9,795 nt of DNA from assembly GCA_005774595.1 (NCBI GenBank), contig VAUM01000043.1, positions 1 to 9,795 of the forward strand. The letters are read 5' to 3'. Positions 1 through 6,860 of this stretch are shown piece by piece; positions within the stretch are counted from its first letter, which is position 1, and each line of letters starts with the position of its first letter. The notes under the pieces were generated by a model. It was not told where the DNA came from, ran no database searches, and saw only the letters and a list, made by a program, of their open reading frames with translations. Origin of the DNA: Actinomycetota bacterium (GTDB taxonomy: Bacteria > Actinomycetota > Coriobacteriia > Anaerosomatales > D1FN1-002). Both the position numbers and the translations under genes were made by a program.

Positions 1-1235
1 CCGAGCGCACTCTTGAAGCTCGCGATCTTGCCGCCCTCGATCGTCTTGTCGTCGCCGGCGGCGCCCTCGAGCACGATCTGCTTCACGCGGCCCGACACGC
101 CCCGCTGCGTCACGCGCACTTCGACGATCGAGGCCGGCACCTGGTCGGGCGTGAAGTACTTGTAACCTCCGGTCGAGTTCTGCTCGAGCAGCTCGGAGCG
201 CAGCCCGCTCGCGGTGAACGCGAGGTCGTCCTCCGGCCAGACGTGGTAGGGGGACCCCGAGACGCTCTCGTACTCGTCGGCGACGCCCGTGTAGTACGGC
301 CGCGGCGTCGCGCCCGGCCAGACGTTCTCGATGTTCTCGGTGTGACCGCCCGACGTCGAGGTGAAGAACGTCTGCACGACGGTGGTGCCGTACGTGACGA
401 CCTTGTTCGCGGTCGCGGCCACCGGGGCGTCGTACAGGTAGTCGGAGCTGTGGCGCGTCATCGTGCCGCCCGACGCCCTGCCCCAGCCGTTGTAGACCTG
501 CGAGCGCGTCGTGCAGTAGACGTCGTAGTCGCCGGTGGACCGCAGGCTCACGTACGCATACGAGCGCGCGGCGACCGCCTGCACCTTGAGCGCCTCGGCG
601 TGCCAGGACGCCGGCATCTCACGCGGCCCGACGCAGGTGACGTAGGTCTCCATCGGCACGTGGTTGTACGCGTACAGGTTCGAGCCCGACACAACCAGCC
701 ACATCTCGCCCTTGTAGCACACGCTCGTCCAGTCGAGCGGCCCGCTCGCGTCGAGCACCTCGGGCTGCCCGCCGCCACGCTCCCAGACGGCGGCGGGAGC
801 GAGCACGCTTGTGACCACGCGCGAGGCCTGGTCCTTGACGATGACGACTCCGCCCGGCCCGGCGGTGAACGTGTAGACGGTATCCGTCCCCATCTCGAGT
901 TCGCGCCCGTACCGGTTCTTGACCTTGAGCAGCGAGCTGTTCGCCCGCATGCGCCAAGACGGCTGGGCGATGTTGTCCTTCTGGATGGCCACGCGCACCT
1001 TCTTGCCCGGCACGGTGCCCAGCGTGGTCCCCTGGTAGTAGCGCTTGAGGATGCGGTCGTAGGTCCAGCCGTGCTCGGCGTAGCCCTTCGAGCCGTATTG
1101 GCTCATTCCGATGCCGTGTCCCCAGCCGCGGCCGGTGAAGGTGAACGTGGGCTCGGCGGCGTGCGCGAGCGCGGGGAACGCGAGCAGGAGCGCGAAGACG
1201 GTCAGCGCGAGGGCCGGCGTCCTGCTGCGTCGCAT
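1..1235 (-). CDS. Secreted SpoIID/LytB-domain protein (probable peptidoglycan-acting enzyme), 3' end outside window
   Basis: 411 residues are visible; the C-terminus runs off the left edge. Residues 1-26 form a signal peptide (MRRSR n-region, hydrophobic LALTVFALLLAF, AHA cleavage site), so the protein is exported. A GRGWGHGIGMSQYG motif follows at 35-48 with a GWTYDRILKRYYQGT segment at 56-70. The SpoIID core comes later: PMETYV at 194-199, REMP at 205-208, EALKVQAVAARSYAY at 214-228, a QVYNGW segment near 246-251 and TSGGHTENIENVW at 294-306. In SpoIID the glutamate of the xEMP motif is the lytic transglycosylase catalytic residue, here E206; C241 and neighbours may correspond to the metal-binding region of sporulation SpoIID. 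Placing the GHGxGMSQYG block at the N-terminus is, as I recall, common in actinobacterial members. It is downstream of the LCP gene but has its own promoter candidate. I chose the ATG at 1235 because the signal peptide starts there; in-frame GTG at 1256 and ATG at 1310 are alternatives. It need not mean sporulation. Confidence 0.88.
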   Translation of the reverse strand, partial: MRRSRTPALALTVFALLLAFPALAHAAEPTFTFTGRGWGHGIGMSQYGSKGYAEHGWTYDRILKRYYQGTTLGTVPGKKVRVAIQKDNIAQPSWRMRANSSLLKVKNRYGRELEMGTDTVYTFTAGPGGVVIVKDQASRVVTSVLAPAAVWERGGGQPEVLDASGPLDWTSVCYKGEMWLVVSGSNLYAYNHVPMETYVTCVGPREMPASWHAEALKVQAVAARSYAYVSLRSTGDYDVYCTTRSQVYNGWGRASGGTMTRHSSDYLYDAPVAATANKVVTYGTTVVQTFFTSTSGGHTENIENVWPGATPRPYYTGVADEYESVSGSPYHVWPEDDLAFTASGLRSELLEQNSTGGYKYFTPDQVPASIVEVRVTQRGVSGRVKQIVLEGAAGDDKTIEGGKIASFKSAL

Positions 1236-1311
1236 GCTGTGTCTGGGCCAGGCCACGATGTGACACCCGCTTTCAGGAACGCGCGCGGGGAGCGCGTCCC
1301 GAGCACTCATG

Positions 1312-1341
1312 ATTCTACCGCCGTGCCGAGAGGACGGGCAA
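1312..1341 (-). promoter_or_regulatory. Probable sigma-70-type promoter of the SpoIID-domain gene
   Basis: On the minus strand TTGCCC (1341-1336) and TAGAAT (1317-1312) are separated by 18 bp, matching the -35 and -10 consensus at four and five of six positions. The predicted start of transcription, around 1305, leaves a leader of about 70 nt before the ATG at 1235 and excludes the in-frame ATG at 1310 as the start for this transcript. The gene would then be transcribed independently of the polysaccharide operon upstream. Prediction from sequence only. Confidence 0.5.
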
Positions 1342-1370
1342 ACCGCCCGGGCCTCCCGACACCGCCCGTC
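1333..1370 (-). repeat. Inverted repeat just after the LCP stop codon, possible terminator
   Basis: GACGGGC (1370-1364) can pair with GCCCGTC (1339-1333) around a 24-nt loop. Alternatively CGGGC (1349-1345) pairs with GCCCG (1339-1335) around GGTTT. It starts 3 nt after the LCP TAG and overlaps the -35 of the next promoter. No U-run follows, so intrinsic termination is doubtful. Confidence 0.3.
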
Positions 1371-1373
1371 GCG

Positions 1374-2777
1374 CTACTCGTCCTCGCTCCCAGCGGTGCT
1401 CGCCCGCCAGTCGCGCCCGACCACGACGAGCACGTCGGTCTTGAACGAGTACATGCCGCGCGACTCGACCGTGTCGCCGACGCCGAGCTGCGTGCGCACC
1501 AGGTCGGCCTTGCGCTTGTCGGTGTTGTAGACGACGAGCGTCTTGTCGTAGACGAACTGCCCGGCGTTGCCGACCTCCTGGATGCGGAAGCCCTTCTTCT
1601 CGAGTTCGTTGGCGGCATCGGTGGCGATGCCCGCCACGCCGACGCCGTTGCGCACGGTGACCGTCACCATCGTCGGGGTCACCGTCGTCTGCCCGGAGCC
1701 GGCCACCGCCGTCGCCGAGCCCGTGACCGACTCGCCCGCGTCGATCTTCGCGATCATCTCCTTGACGCCCTCCTCGTCGAGGATGATGTACGACACGCCG
1801 CTCATCATCTTGGGCGCGCCCGGCAGGGTCACCGTCTCCAGCGACTCCTCCTTCATCTTCATGAGGTCCGACGCCAACCCGAACATGTCGGTGACCGTCA
1901 GGTCGGTCTCGGCGTTGCGCGCGACCGCGTCGAGGATGCCCTTGACGCGGAAGACGTTGCCGAGCGAGAGCACCTGCTTGGCGAGCGCGCGCAGGAAGAC
2001 CTGCTGGTTGCGGATGCGCGCGATGTCGCCTTCCGGGAAGTTGCGCGAGCGCACGAACGTGAGCGCGTGCGCTCCGTCGAGCTTCTGCATCCCCGGGTCG
2101 ACGATGTAGGAGCGGCGATCGTAGTTGGCGGCCTTCTTGTCCTCGATCCGCTCGGGGACGTCGACCCACACACCGCCCATCGCGTCGACGATCTCCTTGA
2201 AGCCGTTGAAGTCGATTGCGAGGTAGTGAGTGATGTCGGCGCCGGTGGTGTCCTCGAGCGTCTCGATCATCAGTTCGGGCCCGCCGAAGAACAGCGCCGC
2301 GTTGATCTTGTTGTGGCCGTGGCCGCGGATGCGCGCGCGCGAGTCGCGCGGGATGGACACGACGGTCGCCGTTCTCCTGTTCGGGTCAACGTGCACCATG
2401 AGGATGGTGTCCGAACGGCTGGCGGTCTCGCCCGGCCGAGCGTCGACACCGACGACGACCATCCAGAACGGCTCGGTCACCGTGCGCACGACGCTCGAGT
2501 CCTTGGGCTTCAGCGCAACCATGAGGGCGTCGTTGTTGCGATAGTTCTTCGTGAGCTTGTTCTGCCACCCGCCGAGATAGCCCGCCACGGCGAGCGCGGC
2601 GGGCGCGCAGACGAGCACGAACGCGCCGAGGCACCCGAGCAGCGTCTTGTTGCGCTTCGCGCGCCGGCGCTGCCCGTCGCGGAACGACTCGGCGCTGCGG
2701 CGGCGCGACGTCTCTCGGGGCGTCTCGGCGGTCGTCGAGGCCGGCTCGACCCGGTCGACCTCGCTCGCCCTGCGCAT
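1374..2777 (-). CDS. LytR-CpsA-Psr (LCP) family protein with C-terminal LytR_C domain
   Basis: A 467-residue membrane protein. A charged cytoplasmic N-terminus (1-44, many Arg/Ser) precedes one transmembrane helix (about 45-68) and an extracytoplasmic LCP catalytic domain (about 105-270). The LCP signatures are present: GVDARPGE at 110-117, RSDTIL at 121-126, SIPRDSR at 141-147, HNKIN at 155-159, LAIDFNGF at 186-193, FVRSR at 241-245 and an Asp-Ile-Ala-Arg segment at 251-254 followed by RNQQ. A LytR_C domain fills about 370-455 (TVTVRNGVG, FVYDKTLVVY). LCP enzymes transfer lipid-linked glycopolymers such as teichoic acid, arabinogalactan or capsule to peptidoglycan at the outer face of the membrane; LCP plus LytR_C is typical of actinobacteria. 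Sitting at the end of a sugar-nucleotide operon, it is a natural candidate to attach that polymer to the wall. The open frame extends 49 codons further upstream into the DUF354 gene, but that extension reads as out-of-frame DUF354 sequence, so the ATG at 2777, 46 nt after the DUF354 stop, is preferred. The ribosome binding site is weak. Confidence 0.9.
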   Translation of the reverse strand: MRRASEVDRVEPASTTAETPRETSRRRSAESFRDGQRRRAKRNKTLLGCLGAFVLVCAPAALAVAGYLGGWQNKLTKNYRNNDALMVALKPKDSSVVRTVTEPFWMVVVGVDARPGETASRSDTILMVHVDPNRRTATVVSIPRDSRARIRGHGHNKINAALFFGGPELMIETLEDTTGADITHYLAIDFNGFKEIVDAMGGVWVDVPERIEDKKAANYDRRSYIVDPGMQKLDGAHALTFVRSRNFPEGDIARIRNQQVFLRALAKQVLSLGNVFRVKGILDAVARNAETDLTVTDMFGLASDLMKMKEESLETVTLPGAPKMMSGVSYIILDEEGVKEMIAKIDAGESVTGSATAVAGSGQTTVTPTMVTVTVRNGVGVAGIATDAANELEKKGFRIQEVGNAGQFVYDKTLVVYNTDKRKADLVRTQLGVGDTVESRGMYSFKTDVLVVVGRDWRASTAGSEDE

Positions 2778-2823
2778 GCTGTGCTTGCCTGCAGGCCTTC
2801 TCGCCACGCGCTCTCTCGACTCC

Positions 2824-3834
2824 CTACTTCGCGACCGCTGCCATGCGGTCGACCAGGTCCGACACCTGCCGCCGAACGCGGCGGACTCCCGGGGGTTTCT
2901 TGCGGAACTCCAACTCATCGGCACTCGTGATGAATCGCATGAGCCCGTCGGCGACCAACGACGCGTCGACCGCGCCCTTCTCCAACGGCGAGATCGATAC
3001 CACCGGGGTGCCCAGCGACGCCGCCTCGCGATTCACGGAGCCGCCCGCCCCGATCACGAGGTCAGCGAAGCAGATGAGGCTCTGCGCGTCGATGGTCTCG
3101 GCAGGCACGATGATGTTCGACGCCCCGACCGCTTCGACACCCTGACGCTGGTCGGGGGTGCGGAGCATGACCACCGCTTGGACGTCCTCGCGGGCGGCGA
3201 TCGCCCTCAGCACGTCATCGAACAGCGGGTTCTCGACTCGGTGATACGCCGCCTGCGACGGCGGCGTGCGCACCACGACGATGATCTTCTCTCCGTCCAG
3301 CCCGAGCCGCCCGGGCACCGTGGGATCCGGCTCGAAATCGGCGAGGTAGTAGTCCTCCTTGATCCCCGGGTAGCCGTCGACCTTGCCCCGTCCGCCGTAG
3401 CGGTCGATGGCGGACGGAGGTATCACGTCGGGGATGAGCGCTTTGGCCGAGAGCCTCACGTTGATGGAGTGCGTGAGCCACGCGTGCTCGTAGTCGAACA
3501 TCGTCACGTGCGGGACGCCCATCAGCCACGACACCACCGGCAGGTCGTTCGAGGCGTGGCTGACGGCCAGATCGAACGGGCCGTGCTTCATGCCCCACCG
3601 CAGCATCGCCGAGGAGCGCGCGATGAGACCCCAGGCCTTGGCGAGCATGTTGCCGCCGCGATGCCGACCGAGCACGGTGTGCTCGATGCCGAAGCGATCC
3701 AGTAGCGGCAATGTCTGAGCGAACTCGCGCGACGTCACCGAGACGCGCCACCCTCGGCGACGGAACTCGTCGATGACGGGACGCAGCACGAGCACGTGCG
3801 GCGAGTTCGTCATGTCGATCCAGACGTGAGGCAT
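2824..3834 (-). CDS. DUF354 family protein, GT-B-like fold, possible glycosyltransferase or epimerase-like enzyme
   Basis: A 336-residue cytoplasmic protein without signal peptide or membrane segment. I recognise DUF354 by its start (VWIDMTNSPHVLVLRPV, residues 4-20), SVTSREFAQTLPLL at 32-45, FDYEHAW at 113-119, YGGRGKVDGYPGIKEDYYL at 146-164, VVVRTPPSQAAYH at 186-198 and a C-terminal GAGGSVNREAASLGTPVVS segment at 262-280. That last segment resembles the nucleotide-sugar-binding end of the MurG and UDP-GlcNAc 2-epimerase superfamily. No biochemical role is firmly assigned to the family as far as I know. Its gene begins 4 nt after the wbpI-like stop and is followed by the LCP gene, so it probably acts on the same polymer, for example as a transferase using the sugar nucleotide made upstream. 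I chose the ATG at 3834 because upstream in-frame sequence is an out-of-frame read of the preceding gene and the conserved start follows directly. Confidence 0.82.
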   Translation of the reverse strand: MPHVWIDMTNSPHVLVLRPVIDEFRRRGWRVSVTSREFAQTLPLLDRFGIEHTVLGRHRGGNMLAKAWGLIARSSAMLRWGMKHGPFDLAVSHASNDLPVVSWLMGVPHVTMFDYEHAWLTHSINVRLSAKALIPDVIPPSAIDRYGGRGKVDGYPGIKEDYYLADFEPDPTVPGRLGLDGEKIIVVVRTPPSQAAYHRVENPLFDDVLRAIAAREDVQAVVMLRTPDQRQGVEAVGASNIIVPAETIDAQSLICFADLVIGAGGSVNREAASLGTPVVSISPLEKGAVDASLVADGLMRFITSADELEFRKKPPGVRRVRRQVSDLVDRMAAVAK

Positions 3835-3838
3835 GCGC

Positions 3839-4918
3839 CTACGCGGACCCCCCGAAACGGTTCTCGATGGCCGCGACGATCTCCTCGGCCGCGTGGCCCT
3901 CACCGTAGACCGCGGGCCGCTCGCTCGGCCGGGGCCTTGCAGCGGCGGCGGCCAGCAGCCCTTTCGGATCCGTCCCCGCGAGCGTGTTCCACCCGTGCTC
4001 GACGGTCTCCACCCACTCGGTCTGGTCCCGGAGGGTCACGCACGGCACGCCGAGGAAGTACGCCTCCTTCTGCATCCCGCCCGAGTCGGTGATCATCGCG
4101 GCCGCGTTCCGCAGCAGCGTCACGCCCTCGATGTAGGGGACCGGGTCGATGTCGATGATGTTGGGATCGGACGCGACCGCCTCGGCCAGCCCGAATGCGC
4201 GCAGGCTGGCACGCGTCCGCGGATGCACGGCCCACACCACCGGCAGGTCCAGCCGTCCGAACGCCTGCACGATGCCCTCGAGGATGTCACGGTCGTCGAC
4301 GTTGCTCGGACGGTGCGTGGTCGAGTAGAAGTACCCGCCCGGCGCCAGTCCCCGCTCGGCGAGAACGGCCGCGTCGTCGATCTTCTCCGAGAAGATCCGC
4401 AGCGTGTCGAGCATGACATCGCCTACGAGCACCGCGCGGTCGGCGAGGCCCTCACGGTCGCAGTTCACCATGGCCTCCTGTGTGGGGCACAGGAGCAGCT
4501 CGGAGAGGTGGTCCGCCGTGATGCGGTTGATCTCCTCGGGGATCGTCCGGTCGAAGCTGCGGAGCCCGGCCTCGACGTGGGCGCAGGGCGTCTGAAGCTT
4601 CACGGCGGCGAGCACCGCGGCGAGCGTGGTGTTGGTATCGCCATAGACGAGCACGAGATCCGGGGCGAGTTCGATGAGCAGCTCCTCGAGCTGGACGAGC
4701 ATCATCCCCGTCATCTGACCGTGCGCACCGGAGCCGACCGCGAGGTTGTAGTCCGGCTCGGGGATGCCGAGCTCCTCGAAGAACACCGCCGACATTCCGT
4801 GGTCGTAGTGCTGGCCCGAATGGACCAGGATCTCCTCGTGCCGTTGGCGGAGCACCCGGCAAACCGGGGCGGCCTTGATGAACTGCGGGCGGGCGCCTAC
4901 GACCGACACGATCTTCAT
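3839..4918 (-). CDS. wbpI: Non-hydrolysing UDP-sugar 2-epimerase (WecB family), probable WbpI-type UDP-GlcNAc3NAcA 2-epimerase
   Basis: At 359 residues this is the normal family length. Motifs in order: GARPQFIK at 8-15, SGQHYD at 34-39, AHGQMTG at 65-71, YGDTNTTLA at 92-100, HVEAGLRSF at 114-122, PEEINR at 127-132, THRPSNVDD at 201-209, HPRTR at 232-236 and ITDSGGMQKEA at 276-286. Asp94, Glu116, Glu128 or Glu129 and His202 fall where the WecB active-site acids and histidine lie. The family inverts C2 of UDP-GlcNAc-type substrates. I prefer the WbpI reaction (UDP-GlcNAc3NAcA to UDP-ManNAc3NAcA) over plain WecB for two reasons: the other four enzymes of that pathway are alongside, and the DQTEWVE segment at 298-304 is, from memory, more like WbpI than the TERPE segment of WecB. 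It starts in a 4-base ATGA overlap with the stop of the aminotransferase gene, implying translational coupling. A WecB-type activity (UDP-ManNAc) remains possible. Confidence 0.9.
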   Translation of the reverse strand: MKIVSVVGARPQFIKAAPVCRVLRQRHEEILVHSGQHYDHGMSAVFFEELGIPEPDYNLAVGSGAHGQMTGMMLVQLEELLIELAPDLVLVYGDTNTTLAAVLAAVKLQTPCAHVEAGLRSFDRTIPEEINRITADHLSELLLCPTQEAMVNCDREGLADRAVLVGDVMLDTLRIFSEKIDDAAVLAERGLAPGGYFYSTTHRPSNVDDRDILEGIVQAFGRLDLPVVWAVHPRTRASLRAFGLAEAVASDPNIIDIDPVPYIEGVTLLRNAAAMITDSGGMQKEAYFLGVPCVTLRDQTEWVETVEHGWNTLAGTDPKGLLAAAAARPRPSERPAVYGEGHAAEEIVAAIENRFGGSA

Positions 4919-6033
4919 GACGCACCCTCCGCCAGCGCCGCGCGCACGACGGAGGCGACGGCCTCCTGCTGCTCAGCCGTGATCCCGGGGAAGCACGGCA
5001 GCGCGAACGTCGCGCCGTCGCAGGACTCGGCCACAGGCAGCGACGGCTGCACATAGCCTGGCTGCTTGGTGAAGACCTCCTGCTCGTGCAGGGCGAGCGG
5101 GTAGTACAGCGCCGTGCCGATGCCCTCGGCCTTCAGCGCCTCCATGACCTCGGCGGCGCGTGCCGACTTCACCACGTAGAGGTGGTAGACCGCGTCGCCG
5201 TACTCGCGCGCGACGGGCAACTCGAGGCCCTCGATCCCAGCGAGCAGCTCGTCGTAGACGGCGGCGCCGGCGCGGCGCTGCGCGTTCCAGGTGTCGAGGT
5301 GCGGCAGTTTGACAGACAGGATGCCGGCCTGCAGCGCGTCGAGGCGCGAGTTGGAGCCGAAGGTGTCGTGGAAGTACTTCTTGGTGGTGCCGTGGCCGGC
5401 CAGCTTGCGCACGCGCGCGGCGAGGTCGGCGTCGTCGGTGGTCACGCAGCCGCCGTCACCCGCACAGCCGAGGTTCTTGCTCGGGAAGAACGAGAACGCC
5501 GCCGCGCGAGCGAGCGAGCCGGCGCGCCTGCCCTTGTAGGTGGCGCCGATGGCCTGGCACGCGTCCTCGACCACCGTGATGCCGCGCGGCTCGGTGATCG
5601 CGAGCAGCGCGTCCATGTCGACGCACTGGCCGAAGATGTGCACCGGCAGGACCGCCTTGGTCGCCGGCGTGATGGCCGCCTCGACCTTCGCGACGTCCAT
5701 GTTGTAGGTGCCGGGCTCGATGTCGACGAAGACCGGCGTCGCGCCGACGTGCGCGATGCACTCGGCCGTGGCGAAGAAGGTGAACGGGGTGGTGATGACC
5801 TCGTCGCCGGGACCGATTCCCAGCGCCTCCATCAGCAGGAACAGCGCGTCGGTGCCGTTCGCGCAGGCCACCGCGTGCGCGGTCCCGCAGTACGCCGCGA
5901 CCTGCTCCTCGAACGCCTTGACCCGCGCGCCGCCGATGAAGCCGGCCGAGCCCATGACCTCGGACCAGACGGCGTCGAGCTCGTCCTTCAGGTCGAGGTA
6001 CTGCTGCTGCAAGTCGAGCAGGGGGATGCCCAT
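4915..6033 (-). CDS. wbpE: DegT/DnrJ/EryC1 PLP aminotransferase, probable WbpE-type (UDP-3-keto-GlcNAcA aminotransferase)
   Basis: 372 residues, usual length for the family. It has the N-terminal IPLLDLQQQY, CANGTDAL at 57-64, EVITTPFTFFATAE at 78-91, VFVDIEPGTYN at 101-111, VVEDACQAIGA at 154-164 (Asp157 contacts the PLP ring nitrogen), SFFPSKNLGCAGDGG at 181-195 with the PLP Schiff-base Lys186, and NSRLDALQAGIL near 228-239. The SFFPSK and GQC segments resemble WbpE/WlbC, which transfer an amino group from glutamate to C3 of UDP-2-acetamido-2-deoxy-3-keto-D-glucuronate. I chose the ATG at 6033 because AGGAG lies 9 nt upstream; an in-frame TTG at 6039 is only 3 nt from that site. The gene follows the acetyltransferase after 86 nt and overlaps the epimerase start by 4 nt. 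Other DegT enzymes accept different keto sugars, so the substrate rests on context. Confidence 0.9.
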   Translation of the reverse strand: MGIPLLDLQQQYLDLKDELDAVWSEVMGSAGFIGGARVKAFEEQVAAYCGTAHAVACANGTDALFLLMEALGIGPGDEVITTPFTFFATAECIAHVGATPVFVDIEPGTYNMDVAKVEAAITPATKAVLPVHIFGQCVDMDALLAITEPRGITVVEDACQAIGATYKGRRAGSLARAAAFSFFPSKNLGCAGDGGCVTTDDADLAARVRKLAGHGTTKKYFHDTFGSNSRLDALQAGILSVKLPHLDTWNAQRRAGAAVYDELLAGIEGLELPVAREYGDAVYHLYVVKSARAAEVMEALKAEGIGTALYYPLALHEQEVFTKQPGYVQPSLPVAESCDGATFALPCFPGITAEQQEAVASVVRAALAEGAS

Positions 6034-6042
6034 GCGCAAGCG

Positions 6043-6047
6043 CTCCT
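6043..6047 (-). promoter_or_regulatory. Ribosome binding site of the wbpE-like gene
   Basis: AGGAG on the minus strand lies 9 nt before ATG 6033 and 3 nt before the competing TTG at 6039, which decides the start. Confidence 0.7.
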
Positions 6048-6071
6048 AACGAGTGGTGTCGGGGTTCCGAA

Positions 6072-6112
6072 GCATGATGCCATGCCCTGCCGCGTCCTGC
6101 ACGCCGGGCGTG
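6072..6112 (-). repeat. Two small dyads in the wbpD-wbpE intergenic gap
   Basis: The only notable gap inside the operon (86 nt) holds CACGCCCGGCGTG (6112-6100), a 6+6 dyad 7 nt after the wbpD stop, and GCATGGCATCATGC (6085-6072), a 5-bp stem with a GCAT loop. There is no U-run. These may be chance structures in GC-rich DNA or mark a processing or pausing point. Confidence 0.25.
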
Positions 6113-6119
6113 GCAAGCG

Positions 6120-6860
6120 TCACTGGTTCTCCAGAAGCTCATCTTCCGGCACGTCGCGCACGACGCGCGCGGGCGAGCCCATCACCAGCGTGCGCGGCGG
6201 CACGTCCCGCGTCACGACCGCGGCGGTCGCCACGAACGCCTCCTCGCCGATCTCGATCCCGGGGAGGATGTGCGAACCGCCGCCGACCCGCGCGCCGCGC
6301 CGGATCGTGCAGCCCTTGAGCTCGGCGAACCGCTTCTCGGTGCGGCCCATGTAGTTGTCGTTGGTCGTCACGACCATCGGCGCGATGAAGCAGTCCTGTT
6401 CGATGGTCACGTACGCGGTGATGTACGCGCCGGTCTGCACCTTGGTGCGCGAGCCGATCGTGGTGTCGTTCTCCACCGTGACCCCGCGGCCGATGACCAC
6501 GTTGTCGCCGATCGCGCAGCGCTCGCGCACGCCGGCGTTGTCGCCGACGATGCACTCGGCACCGAAGGTCGAACCGGCCATGAGCACGGTGTGCGAGCCG
6601 ATCGAACACCCCGAGCCGACCTCGACGCCCGGCAGCGGGCCGCCCTTGGCGGTCGAGCGCTTGCCGAGCGTGGGCCGCTTGCCCACGATCGCGAAGTCCG
6701 CGACGACGCAGCCCTCGCCGAGGCGCGCGCCCTCGCAGATCGTGACGTGGTTGCCGAGCGTCACGCCGTCACCGATCACGGCGCCCGGGTCCACCACGCA
6801 GCCGAAGCCGTAGGTGAAGTCGGCGCCGATGACGGCGTCCTTGGCGATGTAGGCGGTCAC
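6120..6860 (-). CDS. wbpD: Left-handed beta-helix N-acetyltransferase, probable WbpD-type (UDP-GlcNAc3NA N-acetyltransferase)
   Basis: 246 residues built largely of hexapeptide repeats with Ile/Val/Leu at every sixth position (for example VIGADFTYGFGCVVDPGAVIG from residue 10, then AIGDNVVIGRGVTVENDTTIG at 116-136). The C-terminal part is typical of sugar N-acetyltransferases: TTNDNYMGR at 165-173, TIRRGARVGGGSHILPG at 185-201, AVVTRDVPPRTLV at 214-226 and GSPARVVRD at 228-236. In the WbpD/WlbB reaction acetyl-CoA acetylates the 3-amino group of UDP-2-acetamido-3-amino-2,3-dideoxy-D-glucuronate. It is longer than the roughly 190-residue WbpD/WlbB proteins I recall; an extra loop at about 60-80 (rich in Lys, Arg, Gly and Pro) and further N-terminal coils account for this. 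I chose the GTG at 6860, which overlaps the upstream stop as GTGA; sequence upstream in this frame is a shadow of the dehydrogenase gene. Substrate is inferred from neighbours. Confidence 0.87.
   Translation of the reverse strand: MTAYIAKDAVIGADFTYGFGCVVDPGAVIGDGVTLGNHVTICEGARLGEGCVVADFAIVGKRPTLGKRSTAKGGPLPGVEVGSGCSIGSHTVLMAGSTFGAECIVGDNAGVRERCAIGDNVVIGRGVTVENDTTIGSRTKVQTGAYITAYVTIEQDCFIAPMVVTTNDNYMGRTEKRFAELKGCTIRRGARVGGGSHILPGIEIGEEAFVATAAVVTRDVPPRTLVMGSPARVVRDVPEDELLENQ

Noticed and set aside
1..1235. SpoIID homology as evidence for an endospore former
   Set aside because: SpoIID/LytB domains are widespread in non-sporulating bacteria and this one has a different motif order from sporulation SpoIID.
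243..2930. 895-codon open frame on the plus strand
   Set aside because: It is antisense to the SpoIID and LCP genes, both of which have clear family motifs. Its translation is Arg/Val/Asp/His-rich low-complexity sequence typical of shadows of high-GC genes, with no recognisable domain.
3833..6354. Long plus-strand open frames at 3833-5056 and 5086-6354
   Set aside because: Antisense to the epimerase and aminotransferase genes; composition is that of GC-rich shadow frames.
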